The notes under the pieces were generated by a model, which worked only from the letters and a program-made list of their open reading frames with translations, was not told where the DNA came from and searched no databases. From Streptomyces sp. BK340 (GTDB lineage: Bacteria; Actinomycetota; Actinomycetes; Streptomycetales; Streptomycetaceae), in assembly GCF_007827595.1 (NCBI RefSeq), contig NZ_VISR01000014.1:62001-126000 (forward strand): a stretch of 64,000 nucleotides of DNA, written 5' to 3'. Both the position numbers and the translations under genes were made by a program. The number at the start of each line of letters is the position of its first letter. Position 1 is the first letter of the stretch. This document shows positions 17,601 to 24,736 of this stretch, piece after piece.

Positions 17601-18481
17601 CCGATGGTGGTGGTGATGTAGAAGTACGCGTTGTCCGCGGAGCTGACCTGCGAGGCGATGATCACCGGGACGAGGTAGACCACGGCGAGCGAGAACAGTG
17701 AGCCGGTGTAGTCGCCGGCGAGGAACCGCCCGATCTCCTTCATGGACGGCGGCCTGGCGTGGTCCTCGGTCGCCCTGACGTGCCGGGGCACCAGCCGCCG
17801 GAACACCAGCCAGCCCAGTGGCACCGCCGAGGTGGCGATCGCGGCGACCCAGGACACGAAGACGCCGGTGGTCGGGATCGCCACGGCGAACGCGACGAGC
17901 AGCCCCAGCTTCACCGCCGAGAACACGGTGTTGCCCACCGGCACCCAGGGCGCGCTGCGCAGCCCGGTCAGCACGCCGTCCTGGAGGGTGAGCAGGTTCC
18001 AGGCGACGACGGCCAGGACGAAGCCGAGCCCGTTGAGCGGCCCGTGCAGGAAGCGGTACGACGGCCCCCACGCGTTCAGTGTCAGCAGGAAGATCCCCGC
18101 CGCCACCGCCACGACCAGCGAACTGCCGGCATAGGTACGGAAGATGAGCCGCCCGGTGCGCTGCCCGGACACCGGGATGAAGCGGGCCAGGGCGCCGGTC
18201 AGGGTCACCGCGGTCAGCCCCGCGAGCAGCTTCATCGCGGCGATGGCGGCGGAGCCCTGGCCGACCGCCGACTCGGAGTAGTAGCGTGCCGCGGCCAGCC
18301 AGAAGCCCAGCCCGAGGACGGCGGAGATGCCGGTGTTGAGCATCAGCGCGTAGGCGTTGCGGAACAGCTGGCTGCCGCCGGACCCCCGGCCCGTCCCGGG
18401 CAGGCGGAGGCGGCGCCCCGACTGCTCGGGCGCCTGGTCCTCGGGTGTTGCGGCCTCGGTCGTGGTGGTCGTGTCAGACAC
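14630..18481 (-). CDS. Flippase (MOP/Wzx-like) fused to a GT-C-like polytopic domain
   Basis: 1283 residues in one frame. Residues about 30-440 form a polytopic polysaccharide-exporter (MATE/MOP, Wzx-like) domain. Residues 445-620 are a hydrophilic, acidic, proline-rich linker with an imperfect repeat (LLREAEADAPFEKG / LLKEAEADTPFDAV) and an in-frame palindromic element. Residues 625-1283 form a second polytopic domain with a large extracytoplasmic loop (YIDRTGSAVPDLDARWSW) and a C-terminal periplasmic-type region before a last membrane segment, reminiscent of GT-C transferases or Wzy-like polymerases. It would combine lipid-linked glycan export with extracellular transfer. The ATG overlaps the deacetylase stop by 8 bp. 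Confidence 0.8.
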   Translation of the reverse strand: MSDTTTTTEAATPEDQAPEQSGRRLRLPGTGRGSGGSQLFRNAYALMLNTGISAVLGLGFWLAAARYYSESAVGQGSAAIAAMKLLAGLTAVTLTGALARFIPVSGQRTGRLIFRTYAGSSLVVAVAAGIFLLTLNAWGPSYRFLHGPLNGLGFVLAVVAWNLLTLQDGVLTGLRSAPWVPVGNTVFSAVKLGLLVAFAVAIPTTGVFVSWVAAIATSAVPLGWLVFRRLVPRHVRATEDHARPPSMKEIGRFLAGDYTGSLFSLAVVYLVPVIIASQVSSADNAYFYITTTIGGTTNLLAINMGASLTVEGSHDPGRLAADTRAALRRMARIMLPIATVLFVGAPWILGVFGTGYADAATPLLRWFAVGAVLRVVMETYFAVLRAQSRTGGLAWLQGLLCVLVLALTLLLLPRMGLTGAGVAEISSLAVIVAIAAPKLWRTIRSTPSARSDTAAPDGDLADLGALPHPRLRSGRGTPTAPAVASAPRHRPAWALDNDTLALGIHVDFDHVERRPDVRPGPGTPPAGTPVPRPVEEPEPGAEASLGPAEAALLREAEADAPFEKGLLKEAEADTPFDAVPSENAVVDEVAAESPDTAVDGAVDGKPSAPPAPSGLTRSGVVLGCLLVAALLLYWVPALRLGEADLDGMGGLGLVSVLPLPTLVGAALLITVFASLLWLRREHRALLLVTLLATVVSLHALPAVLETEPRFATAWQHLGFIDYIDRTGSAVPDLDARWSWPGFFAVAAFVARACGTDDFTEIIRWWPTAVQLAYLAPMFLLTRSLRASWRAKWTGVWLFVLSGWVGQDYFSPQGFTFLLYLVFVAILLVWFRAPHMVWTKFRPGEAEVEPTDRRGRAVLLMVLIGLYAASVPAHQLTPFVMLGVLAALVLLGRSELRGLPVLFAVLVAVWVGFMAEPYWSGHFDDLFGGVGGVGSNVSSSVSGRIQGGNPTHKLVLYTRVLLAGSVLALACWGWWRRRFHRYRERSLPVLTFVPFLGFGMQSYGGEMALRVFMFAAPGAALLGALALFPRTGATATEREKGRGSLAPLAALLAGLLLMGGFLVARWGNESFERTRPGEVAAMDWVYAHDRPTVRLLWLSQDTVNDVTPAMPWGARDMERVNYVPTQAPVDPVLVSGLVKALKDAGPNSYLMINESQATYLQLDAGYSATWKSRLIRTLDNRQELTKVLVNDDVTVYALGRQPAGPVPKPNPGRIGPQVTWTSWSVVGALAAVALILLLTAREVVRVAARPSTGQLRWLQGSFWFSLPLLAVVLASLVQRFLTMK
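17047..17086. repeat. GC-rich palindromic element, copy C (in frame)
   Basis: GGGGGTCCCCCTGCCCGAGC followed by GAAGCCGAGGGTGGGGGAG. It encodes LPHPRLRSGRGTP in the linker of the flippase fusion. Confidence 0.68.
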
Positions 18482-19274
18482 GGGAACGGATGGCCTTCCG
18501 GTGGACCTGGCGGGCTCTGCGGACGAGGGCGTACCCCTTGGTCAGCGCGCGGTCCTTGGCGAAGTTACGGGTGATGGCGCGGCCCTGGAGCAGCCGCTCG
18601 AACTCCTCGACGTCCGTGCCGCGACGGACGGTGACGCGTCGCAGGGCGTACGGCCCCTGGCGGCGGCGGGCGAGCCCGTTGCCGACGGCGAGCGCCTGGG
18701 CGTAGCCGGCCTGCCGCACCGCGACCCGGACGCGGCGGCTGGAGTAGCCGTACGGGTAGGCGAACGACACGGGTCGTGCGCCGAGTTCGGCGGTGACGAT
18801 CTCCGTGCTGCGGACCAGTTCCGCACGCAGGGCGGCGTCGTCGAGCTGGTCGAGCTGCGGGTGGGAGTGGCTGTGCCCGCCGATCTCGATCCCGGTGTCG
18901 GCGAGGTCGCGCACCTGCTGCCAGTCGAGCATGGCGTCCAGGCCGCCTCCGGTGTCGTACGCGCCCCTGATCCAGCCGGTGGAGACGAACAGCGTGGCCG
19001 GGAAGCCGTGCTTGGCGAGCACGGGCAGGGCGTGCCGGTGGACCCCCTCGTAGCCGTCGTCGAAGGTGATCAGCACCGGCCGCTCGGGCAGCGGGCGGCC
19101 GGACCGCCAGCGGGCGGCGAGGTCGGCGGTGGTGACCGGGGTCAGGCCCAGGTCACCGATGAGCGCCATCTGCTCGGTGAAGGCCTCCGGTGCGACCGAG
19201 AGGGCCCGGGTGGCGTCGTTCGGCGCGCTCGCCACCGCGTGGTACATGAGGATGGGTACGGCGGTGTCGCTCAT
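18474..19274 (-). CDS. Polysaccharide deacetylase (NodB domain)
   Basis: 266-residue carbohydrate esterase family 4 enzyme, removing N- or O-acetyl groups from a glycan. Motif 1 is TFDDGY (metal-binding and catalytic Asp), motif 2 GGHSHSHPQL (metal-binding His), and motif 3 SFAYPYGYSSRRV. No signal peptide is evident, so it may act on a cytoplasmic lipid-linked precursor. It overlaps the flippase start by 8 bp and follows a 13-codon bridging frame after the glycosyltransferase, so it is translated as part of one coupled operon. Confidence 0.88.
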   Translation of the reverse strand: MSDTAVPILMYHAVASAPNDATRALSVAPEAFTEQMALIGDLGLTPVTTADLAARWRSGRPLPERPVLITFDDGYEGVHRHALPVLAKHGFPATLFVSTGWIRGAYDTGGGLDAMLDWQQVRDLADTGIEIGGHSHSHPQLDQLDDAALRAELVRSTEIVTAELGARPVSFAYPYGYSSRRVRVAVRQAGYAQALAVGNGLARRRQGPYALRRVTVRRGTDVEEFERLLQGRAITRNFAKDRALTKGYALVRRARQVHRKAIRSRV

Positions 19275-19312
19275 GGGCGTTCCCCCTCGATCCGTACGCC
19301 CCTGCGGCTCAT
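19271..19312 (-). CDS. 13-codon bridging reading frame
   Basis: ATG 19312 overlaps the glycosyltransferase stop (ATGA) and its own TGA overlaps the deacetylase ATG (ATGA). It encodes MSRRGVRIEGERP. The last residues EGERP and the following CCATGAGC copy the end of the glycosyltransferase gene, so it looks like a small duplication of the junction. It probably relays ribosomes rather than making a functional peptide. Confidence 0.4.
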   Translation of the reverse strand: MSRRGVRIEGERP

Positions 19313-20349
19313 GGACGTTCCCCTTCCTCCGTCCCCGTGCCCGTGTCGCTCCCCGGCGTTCTCGCCGGCGCGACGGGCGCGACCGGCACGACGGAGAACG
19401 CCGGCCCGCCGCGCCGCGCCCGCACGCTGCCCACCGCGTAGCCGCCCGCCGCGGTGAGCACCCCCGCGACGATCGCGCCCGCGCGTCCGGCGCCGCCCGG
19501 GCGGGCGAGCAGGGCGTCCCGCAGGCCGCGGGCGATACCGGCGGGCAGGACCCGGGTGGTGTAACGGCGTTCGGACTCGAGCCCCTTGGCGGCGCCGACG
19601 CTGCGGGCCACCAGTGCCTTGGACAGGCCCTCGGCGTAGGCGCGGGTGCGGAAGTACGCGAAGTGCTCGCGGGCGGCGGGCACCCGGTGGTGGATCACCG
19701 CGCGGTCGTCGATGAGCAGGACCGCGTCGGGGCGGGCCCGGGTGAGGCGGATGCACAGCTCCGTCTCCTCGCAGCCCAGCGGGCGCCGGTCGCCGTCGCG
19801 GCCGATGCCCGTCGCGAAGCCGCCCGCCGCGTCGAACGCCGTACGCCGGAAGGAGGCGTTTCCGCCGAGCACGTTGCGCACCCGGACCCGCCCGGGCGGC
19901 AGTCCCCGGTAGGTGCAGCCCACCACCCAGTCGAACTCCTCCGGGAACCAGGCGGGACGGCGGCCCGAGGCCCAGACGGGCAGCGTACGGCCGCCGACCG
20001 CCATCACCCGCGGGTCGGTGTATCCCTCGGCGAAGCGGCGCAGCCAGTCCCGTTCGGCCACGGCGTCGTCGTCCAGGAAGGCGATCACGTCGCCGTGGGA
20101 GACGGCGACTCCGGTGTTGCGGCCGGCCGACAGACCGCGCGGGCCGGCGTTGGCGAGCACGCGCACGTCGCCGGCCTCCTGGTACGCGCGGCCGAGCCGT
20201 TCCAGCAGGGCCTGGTTGTGGTCGACGACCAGGAGCGTCTCCAGCGCCGGATACGACTGCGCGCGCACCGAGGAGACCGCCGCGAGGATGTCCTCCCAGC
20301 GGTCCTCGGTGTACACGCAGATCACGACGGAGATGCCGGGATCTCTCAA
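19309..20349 (-). CDS. GT2-family glycosyltransferase
   Basis: 346 residues. The N-terminal GT-A domain has ISVVICVYTEDRW, the nucleotide-sugar motif DVIAFLDDDAVAERDWL (DDD, about residue 93) and the acceptor-side region LGCEETELCIRL (ETEL). The C-terminus is basic with one weak hydrophobic segment (IVAGVLTAAGGYAVGS). The start TTG 20349 overlaps the upstream glycosyltransferase stop (TTGA) and has GGGGAGAGG upstream. It is probably the second transferase of polysaccharide assembly. Confidence 0.85.
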   Translation of the reverse strand: MRDPGISVVICVYTEDRWEDILAAVSSVRAQSYPALETLLVVDHNQALLERLGRAYQEAGDVRVLANAGPRGLSAGRNTGVAVSHGDVIAFLDDDAVAERDWLRRFAEGYTDPRVMAVGGRTLPVWASGRRPAWFPEEFDWVVGCTYRGLPPGRVRVRNVLGGNASFRRTAFDAAGGFATGIGRDGDRRPLGCEETELCIRLTRARPDAVLLIDDRAVIHHRVPAAREHFAYFRTRAYAEGLSKALVARSVGAAKGLESERRYTTRVLPAGIARGLRDALLARPGGAGRAGAIVAGVLTAAGGYAVGSVRARRGGPAFSVVPVAPVAPARTPGSDTGTGTEEGERP

Positions 20350-21167
20350 GACACCTCTCCCCGCCCGGTGTTCAGCAGTCGCTCCTGACGGGCCTGGCGG
20401 AGCAGGGCACGCCGGTTGGAGCGCTCCGCGAGGATGACCTTCAGCACCCGGAGCCCGTCGCGCACGGCCCGCAGATTGCTGGTGCCGTGGATGCGGAGGT
20501 ACTCGTGGCTGGGGATCTCCTGCACCTTCAGCCCCGCCTTGACCACTCTGATGTTCATCAGCGTCTCGACCTCGAAACCGGTGCAGTCGAGGTCGATCTT
20601 GTCGAGGCAGTGCCGCCAGAACGCGTTGTACCCGTAGCAGAGATCGGTGTAGCGGGCGCCGAACTTGCGGTTGACGACGGTGCACAGCGCCCAGTTGCCG
20701 AGCTTGCGGATGAAGGTCATGTCGTCCGTGCCGCCGCCGTTGGCGAAGCGTGAGCCCTTGGCGAAGTCGGCGCCCGAGACGAGGGCGGAGACGTAGGACA
20801 CGATCTCGTTGCCGTCGGCCGAGCCGTCCGCGTCGACCATCACGATGATGTCGCCGGTGCACGCCTCGAATCCGGTGATCAGGGCATCTCCCTTGCCCTT
20901 CCCCCGCTGTTCGACGACGCGCAGGCCGGGCCACAGCGAGCGGGCCACTTCGACGGTGTCGTCGGTGGAGTTGCCGTCCACAAGAACGACTTCGTGTATC
21001 CAGTCCGGAAGGGTCTTGAAGACGTAGGGCAGATTCTCCGCCTCATTCATGGCGGGAATCACCACGCTCACCGGCGGAGTGATCGCCAGGTGAGAGGAGA
21101 TGGGCCGGTAGTGGGTGGCCATTAACGGATCTTGGCCCGAACTCGGCGGATGCAGGACAGAACTCAT
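20346..21167 (-). CDS. GT2-family glycosyltransferase, dolichol-phosphate mannosyltransferase-like
   Basis: 273 residues with a GT-A fold close to DPM/undecaprenyl-phosphate glucosyltransferases: VSVVIPAMNEAENLPYV, EVVLVDGNSTDDTVEVA, GKGDALITGFEACTGDIIVMVDADGS (DAD motif) and FEVETLMNIRVVKAG. It lacks C-terminal membrane segments. It is the first gene of the polysaccharide operon and likely makes a polyprenyl-phosphate sugar that the GT-C-like domain of the last gene could use as donor (inference). ATG 21167 has GAGAGGGA about 10 nt upstream. Confidence 0.87.
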   Translation of the reverse strand: MSSVLHPPSSGQDPLMATHYRPISSHLAITPPVSVVIPAMNEAENLPYVFKTLPDWIHEVVLVDGNSTDDTVEVARSLWPGLRVVEQRGKGKGDALITGFEACTGDIIVMVDADGSADGNEIVSYVSALVSGADFAKGSRFANGGGTDDMTFIRKLGNWALCTVVNRKFGARYTDLCYGYNAFWRHCLDKIDLDCTGFEVETLMNIRVVKAGLKVQEIPSHEYLRIHGTSNLRAVRDGLRVLKVILAERSNRRALLRQARQERLLNTGRGEVS

Positions 21168-21558
21168 GACTGTGGTCCCTCTCGTCCGGTGGACCGCCCG
21201 CCCCTGGGTGGCCCGGATCTTCAGCCCGGTTCGAAAGGGGGGTTCTCATCCGCGGCACGGCGAGACGGTCTCCGCGCACACAGATGAGCTGGCAAAGCTG
21301 GCCGGGCTGCCGGAAAAAGGACGACAGCCGGTCGCGCGGCACGGCTCGGTCACAAGTACGGTCACCGAGCACGGCACCCCCCTACCGCGCCCCGCGCCGG
21401 AACGTCACGGCCCTGAGCCCTCCCCTGAACCGTGTGCTGACGTACCGATGCGGGTGAGATGTACGACGGTATTGACGATTGAAGCAGAATCGCAAGACCT
21501 GGAACCGCTTCTCACGGTTTTGTTGGTTTGGGCATTACGTAACTTTGGCCCGGCTTCT
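21168..21558. other. Intergenic region upstream of the polysaccharide operon
   Basis: 391 bp with no gene. It should contain the operon promoter reading leftward. An AT-richer patch at about 21510-21570 (for example GGTTTTGTTGGTTTGGGC) lies near the 3' end of the upstream membrane-protein gene. No clear promoter hexamers or terminator stem are seen. Confidence 0.4.
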
Positions 21559-21993
21559 TTACTCTTGCTTCGATTTCCTCGAACGGAATTTCTCCCGGCC
21601 CAGGACGAGCAGGAGCAGCAGCGCGCTGAGCGCGGCCACCGCGACCACGCCGCCGCGGACCGACCAGCGGTGCACGGCGAGCATGCCCTGGGCAACCAGC
21701 ATGTCCAGTGCGACCGAGCCCGCAAGCGCGGTGAGCACCCGGCCGAAGGGATCCAGCCCGCGCAGCGCCGCCCCGATCGCCACGGCCGGCGCCGCGAGCA
21801 GGAAGAACAACGTGCACGGACCGCGCAGCGGTGAGTCGGAGCCGATGAGCGCGAGCAGCGCGCCGACCGCGCCCACCGCCGTGGCCGCCCCCGCGAGCAG
21901 CGGAGACAGGTCCCTCCCCGGACCTGGCCGCGCCCGCTCGGCGTCGTCTCCGGCGCCGTCCGGCGAAGGTGTCTTGATACGTAAGGTCTGCAT
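21559..21993 (-). CDS. Small polytopic membrane protein
   Basis: 144 residues, function unknown. An acidic/proline-rich N-terminus (MQTLRIKTPSPDGAGDD) is followed by about four hydrophobic segments (LLAGAATAVGAVGALLAL; GPCTLFFLLAAPAVAIGAAL; VLTALAGSVALDMLVAQGM; GGVVAVAALSALLLLLVLG) and a basic tail (REKFRSRKSKQE). ATG 21993 has a weak ribosome site. TTG 22062, preceded by GAGGAG, is an in-frame alternative adding 23 residues. It lies upstream of and in the same direction as the polysaccharide operon, which makes a role there possible but unproven. Confidence 0.65.
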   Translation of the reverse strand: MQTLRIKTPSPDGAGDDAERARPGPGRDLSPLLAGAATAVGAVGALLALIGSDSPLRGPCTLFFLLAAPAVAIGAALRGLDPFGRVLTALAGSVALDMLVAQGMLAVHRWSVRGGVVAVAALSALLLLLVLGREKFRSRKSKQE

Positions 21994-22230
21994 TGGCGAC
22001 TTTGCCCCCCGACGCCCCTGATGCCGGGCTTCAATGTGGCGCAGGCTCCGGTGGGCCGTCAAGACGACATCTCCTCGTACACATGTGTTCCCCAGGGGCC
22101 TTCGGGTGACGTGCTGTCAACAGGGATGACGTGTACACGCAATATCTCGGGCGTGAACGTCCTGAGTCGATCCCGTCGAGACGTCGTTGAGGCCTAAAAA
22201 GTCTTGGCATGAACACTTCCAGTCAACACG

Positions 22231-22243
22231 CGTAGTTGCTACG
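22231..22243. promoter_or_regulatory. Short dyad upstream of the SGNH lipase gene
   Basis: CGTAG-TTG-CTACG, a perfect 5-bp dyad 37 bp before the start codon, within an AT-richer stretch (22190-22270) that should hold the promoter. TTGGCA at 22204 is a possible -35. Confidence 0.3.
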
Positions 22244-22279
22244 ACAGTTGTGGCAGAGATCCTGCTAAAGGGAGGTTCC

Positions 22280-23086
22280 ATGAGACGTTCCCGATTTGCG
22301 GCATACGTGACCTCGCTTCTCCTCGCCACCGGCCTCGCCCTCACCGGGGCCGCCACGGCGCAGGCCTCCACGGCTGCCGCGAACGGCGGTTACGTGGCGC
22401 TCGGCGACTCCTACTCCTCCGGAGTCGGAGCGGGCAGCTACATCAGTTCGAGCGGCAGCTGCGACCGCAGCACCAAGGCGTACCCGTACCTGTGGAACGC
22501 CGCTCACAGCCCGTCCTCGTTCGCCTTCAACGCCTGCTCGGGCGCCAAGACGGACGACGTGCTGGCCAATCAGCTCGGCTCGCTCAACTCCTCCACCGCA
22601 CTGGTCTCGATCACCATCGGCGGCAACGACGCCGGCTTCGCCGACGTCATGACGACCTGTGTGCTCCAGTCCGACAGCTCGTGCCTGTCCCGCATCAACA
22701 CGGCGAAGGCCTACGTCGACTCCACGCTCCCCGGCAAGCTCGACGCCGTGTACAACGCGATCAGCGCCAAAGCCCCGTCCGCCCGGGTGGTCGTCATCGG
22801 CTACCCCCGCTTCTACCAGCTCGGCCAGACCTGCCTCGGCCTCTCCGAGACCAAGCGGTCCGCGATCAACGGCGCGGCCGACTACATCGACGCCGCCATC
22901 CAGAAGCGCGTCCTGGACCACAACTTCGTCTTCGGTGACGTCCGCACCACGTTCACCGGCCACGAGATCTGCTCCGGCGACTCCTGGCTGCACAGCGTCA
23001 ACTGGCTCTCCATCGGCGAGTCGTACCACCCCACCGCGGCCGGCCAGTCCGGCGGCTACCTGCCGGTGCTCACGAACGCGGCCTGA
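22280..23086 (+). CDS. Secreted SGNH/GDSL-family lipase
   Basis: 268-residue exported esterase/phospholipase. The signal peptide spans about residues 1-34. Block I GDSYSSG holds Ser44, block III is TIGGNDAGF, and block V SYHPTAAG provides the catalytic His. Six cysteines in the mature part (CDR, ACSG, TTCV, SSCL, QTCLG, EICSG) are spaced for three disulfides. Size and motifs match the S. rimosus extracellular GDSL lipase and S. coelicolor SCO1725 type. ATG 22280 has GGGAGG 6 nt upstream. Its stop is 3 bp from the convergent kinase stop. Confidence 0.9.
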   Translation: MRRSRFAAYVTSLLLATGLALTGAATAQASTAAANGGYVALGDSYSSGVGAGSYISSSGSCDRSTKAYPYLWNAAHSPSSFAFNACSGAKTDDVLANQLGSLNSSTALVSITIGGNDAGFADVMTTCVLQSDSSCLSRINTAKAYVDSTLPGKLDAVYNAISAKAPSARVVVIGYPRFYQLGQTCLGLSETKRSAINGAADYIDAAIQKRVLDHNFVFGDVRTTFTGHEICSGDSWLHSVNWLSIGESYHPTAAGQSGGYLPVLTNAA

Positions 23087-23089
23087 CCC

Positions 23090-24727
23090 TCACGAGGCCG
23101 AAGGTGAAGCGGAGGCCCCGTCCGTCGGGGTCTCCGTCGTTGCGCAGGTCACCGTGAACGGCACCGAGTCCGAGGTCGTCCGCACCGGACTGCGCACCTC
23201 CACGCTGATCTCGTTCTCGATCGTCCCGCTGTCGGAGTAGGCGGTCACGACCACCTGCACCTGCTGGGTCTTCCCGCCGCCCGCGGGGAACGACAGCGTC
23301 TTCCACCCCGGGTCGGAGACCGACCCGTGCGCGAGCACCCACCGGTACTCCACCTGCGCGGGCACCCGCCCCACCGTGAACGTCGCCGTGAACGTGGGCG
23401 CCTGCGCGGTGGGCGGCGGGCAGGGTCCGTCGTACTCCGTGTGCGCGCCGGCCAGGGTGACCCGCACGGACTGGGCCGGCTGACTGCTCGCCGTGGCGCT
23501 GCTGCTTTGGGCGGGCGGCGGCGCCGCGGTGTCCGAGTGGGCGCTCGTGCTCGGGCGGGGGGAGTGCGTGGCGCCGCTCGCCCGGCTGGTGTGCGCGCCG
23601 GTGTTCCCGCCACCGCCGCGGTGCTTGTGGTCGAGCAGCGCGTACGTCAGCCCCGCCGCCGCCAGGACGACCGCGAGGAGTCCGACGACCAGCACCACGC
23701 CGGCCCGCCGGTTGCGGCGCGGCTCGACGGCGGTGGTCTCCGGCTCCGGGTACCGGGTGGGCAGGGGCATCGGCGGTGTGGAAGAAGGCCGTTGGGTCTC
23801 GGCCGCCATCGTCGGGGCGTACGGAGACGCCTGCACCGGCTCCGTGCGCGCCGGACCGAGGGTCCCGCCCGCTGCCACGATCCGCAGGTCGTGCTCGGCC
23901 CGATCGCCCGACAGCCGCTCGGCGGGGTCCTTGCGCAGCAGGCCCTCGATGACCGGGGCGAGCGGTCCGGCCCGGAGCGGCGGCGGCAACTCCTCGTCCA
24001 CCACGGCACGCAGGGTGCTCAGCGGAGTGTCCTGCCGGAACGGGGTGTTGCCCTCGACGGCCGCGTACAGCAGCACGCCCAGCGACCACAGGTCCGACTC
24101 CGGGCCCGGTGTACGGCCCAGGGCCCGCTCCGGAGCGAGGAATTCGGGCGAGCCGATCACCTCACCGGTCATGGTCAGCGCCGAACTGCCCTCGACCGTC
24201 GCGATGCCGAAGTCGGTGAGGACGACCCGGCCGTCGTTGGCCAGCAGCACGTTGGCCGGCTTCACGTCCCGGTGCAGCACTCCGGCGGCATGCGCGGCAC
24301 GCAGCGCGGCCAGCACCTCGGCACCGATGTGCGCGGCTCGTTGCGGCGGCAGCGGACCCTCGGCGTCCAGCTGGTCGGCGAGGGACAGCCCGCGCACCAG
24401 CTCCATCACGATCCAGGGCCGGCCGCCCTCCATGGCCACGTCGTACACCGTGACCACATTGCGGTTGGCGACCCGCGCCGCAGCCCACGCCTCGCGCTCC
24501 AGGCGGGCGTACATCCGCTCGACGTCCGAGGCGGCCAGACCGGCCGGGGCCCGCACCTCCTTGACGGCCACCTCACGGTGCAACACCTCGTCACGGGCGC
24601 GCCACACGGTGCCCATGCCGCCCTCGCCCAGCGGGGACAGCAGGCGGTAGCGGCCCGCGATCACACGTTCACGGTCCGGCTCTTCGGACACGGGCGACCC
24701 CCACGGCATCTCACGTGAATTCTCCAC
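23090..24727 (-). CDS. Transmembrane Ser/Thr protein kinase (PknB/Hanks type)
   Basis: 545 residues. The kinase domain is complete: GEGGMG loop (34-39), VAVK with Lys56, HRDVKPAN (152-159), DFG (172-174), and GSPEFLAPE activation segment. A juxtamembrane stretch precedes one membrane helix (AGVVLVVGLLAVVLAAAGLTYALL, about 345-368). The extracellular part is Ser/Thr/Pro-rich and ends in an Ig-like beta domain with two cysteines. There are no PASTA repeats, so the signal is unlikely to be muropeptide of the PknB kind. The start is GTG 24727 or ATG 24709. Confidence 0.9.
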   Translation of the reverse strand: MENSREMPWGSPVSEEPDRERVIAGRYRLLSPLGEGGMGTVWRARDEVLHREVAVKEVRAPAGLAASDVERMYARLEREAWAAARVANRNVVTVYDVAMEGGRPWIVMELVRGLSLADQLDAEGPLPPQRAAHIGAEVLAALRAAHAAGVLHRDVKPANVLLANDGRVVLTDFGIATVEGSSALTMTGEVIGSPEFLAPERALGRTPGPESDLWSLGVLLYAAVEGNTPFRQDTPLSTLRAVVDEELPPPLRAGPLAPVIEGLLRKDPAERLSGDRAEHDLRIVAAGGTLGPARTEPVQASPYAPTMAAETQRPSSTPPMPLPTRYPEPETTAVEPRRNRRAGVVLVVGLLAVVLAAAGLTYALLDHKHRGGGGNTGAHTSRASGATHSPRPSTSAHSDTAAPPPAQSSSATASSQPAQSVRVTLAGAHTEYDGPCPPPTAQAPTFTATFTVGRVPAQVEYRWVLAHGSVSDPGWKTLSFPAGGGKTQQVQVVVTAYSDSGTIENEISVEVRSPVRTTSDSVPFTVTCATTETPTDGASASPSAS

Positions 24728-24736
24728 AAAAGTAGC

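Noticed and set aside
14723..17701. Antisense open frame of 992 codons opposite the flippase fusion
   Set aside because: Gln/His/Arg-rich shadow of the opposite strand with no recognisable domain; the fusion's transmembrane pattern is the real signal.
14630..18481. The 1283-residue fusion as an artefact of a lost stop codon between two genes
   Set aside because: The linker is long, acidic and repetitive, with a coding bias like the rest, and contains no start codon with a ribosome site; a true fusion is the simpler reading, though not proven.
24162..24488. Small open frames inside the kinase gene as possible overlapping genes
   Set aside because: No ribosome sites and composition typical of shadow frames over the kinase domain.
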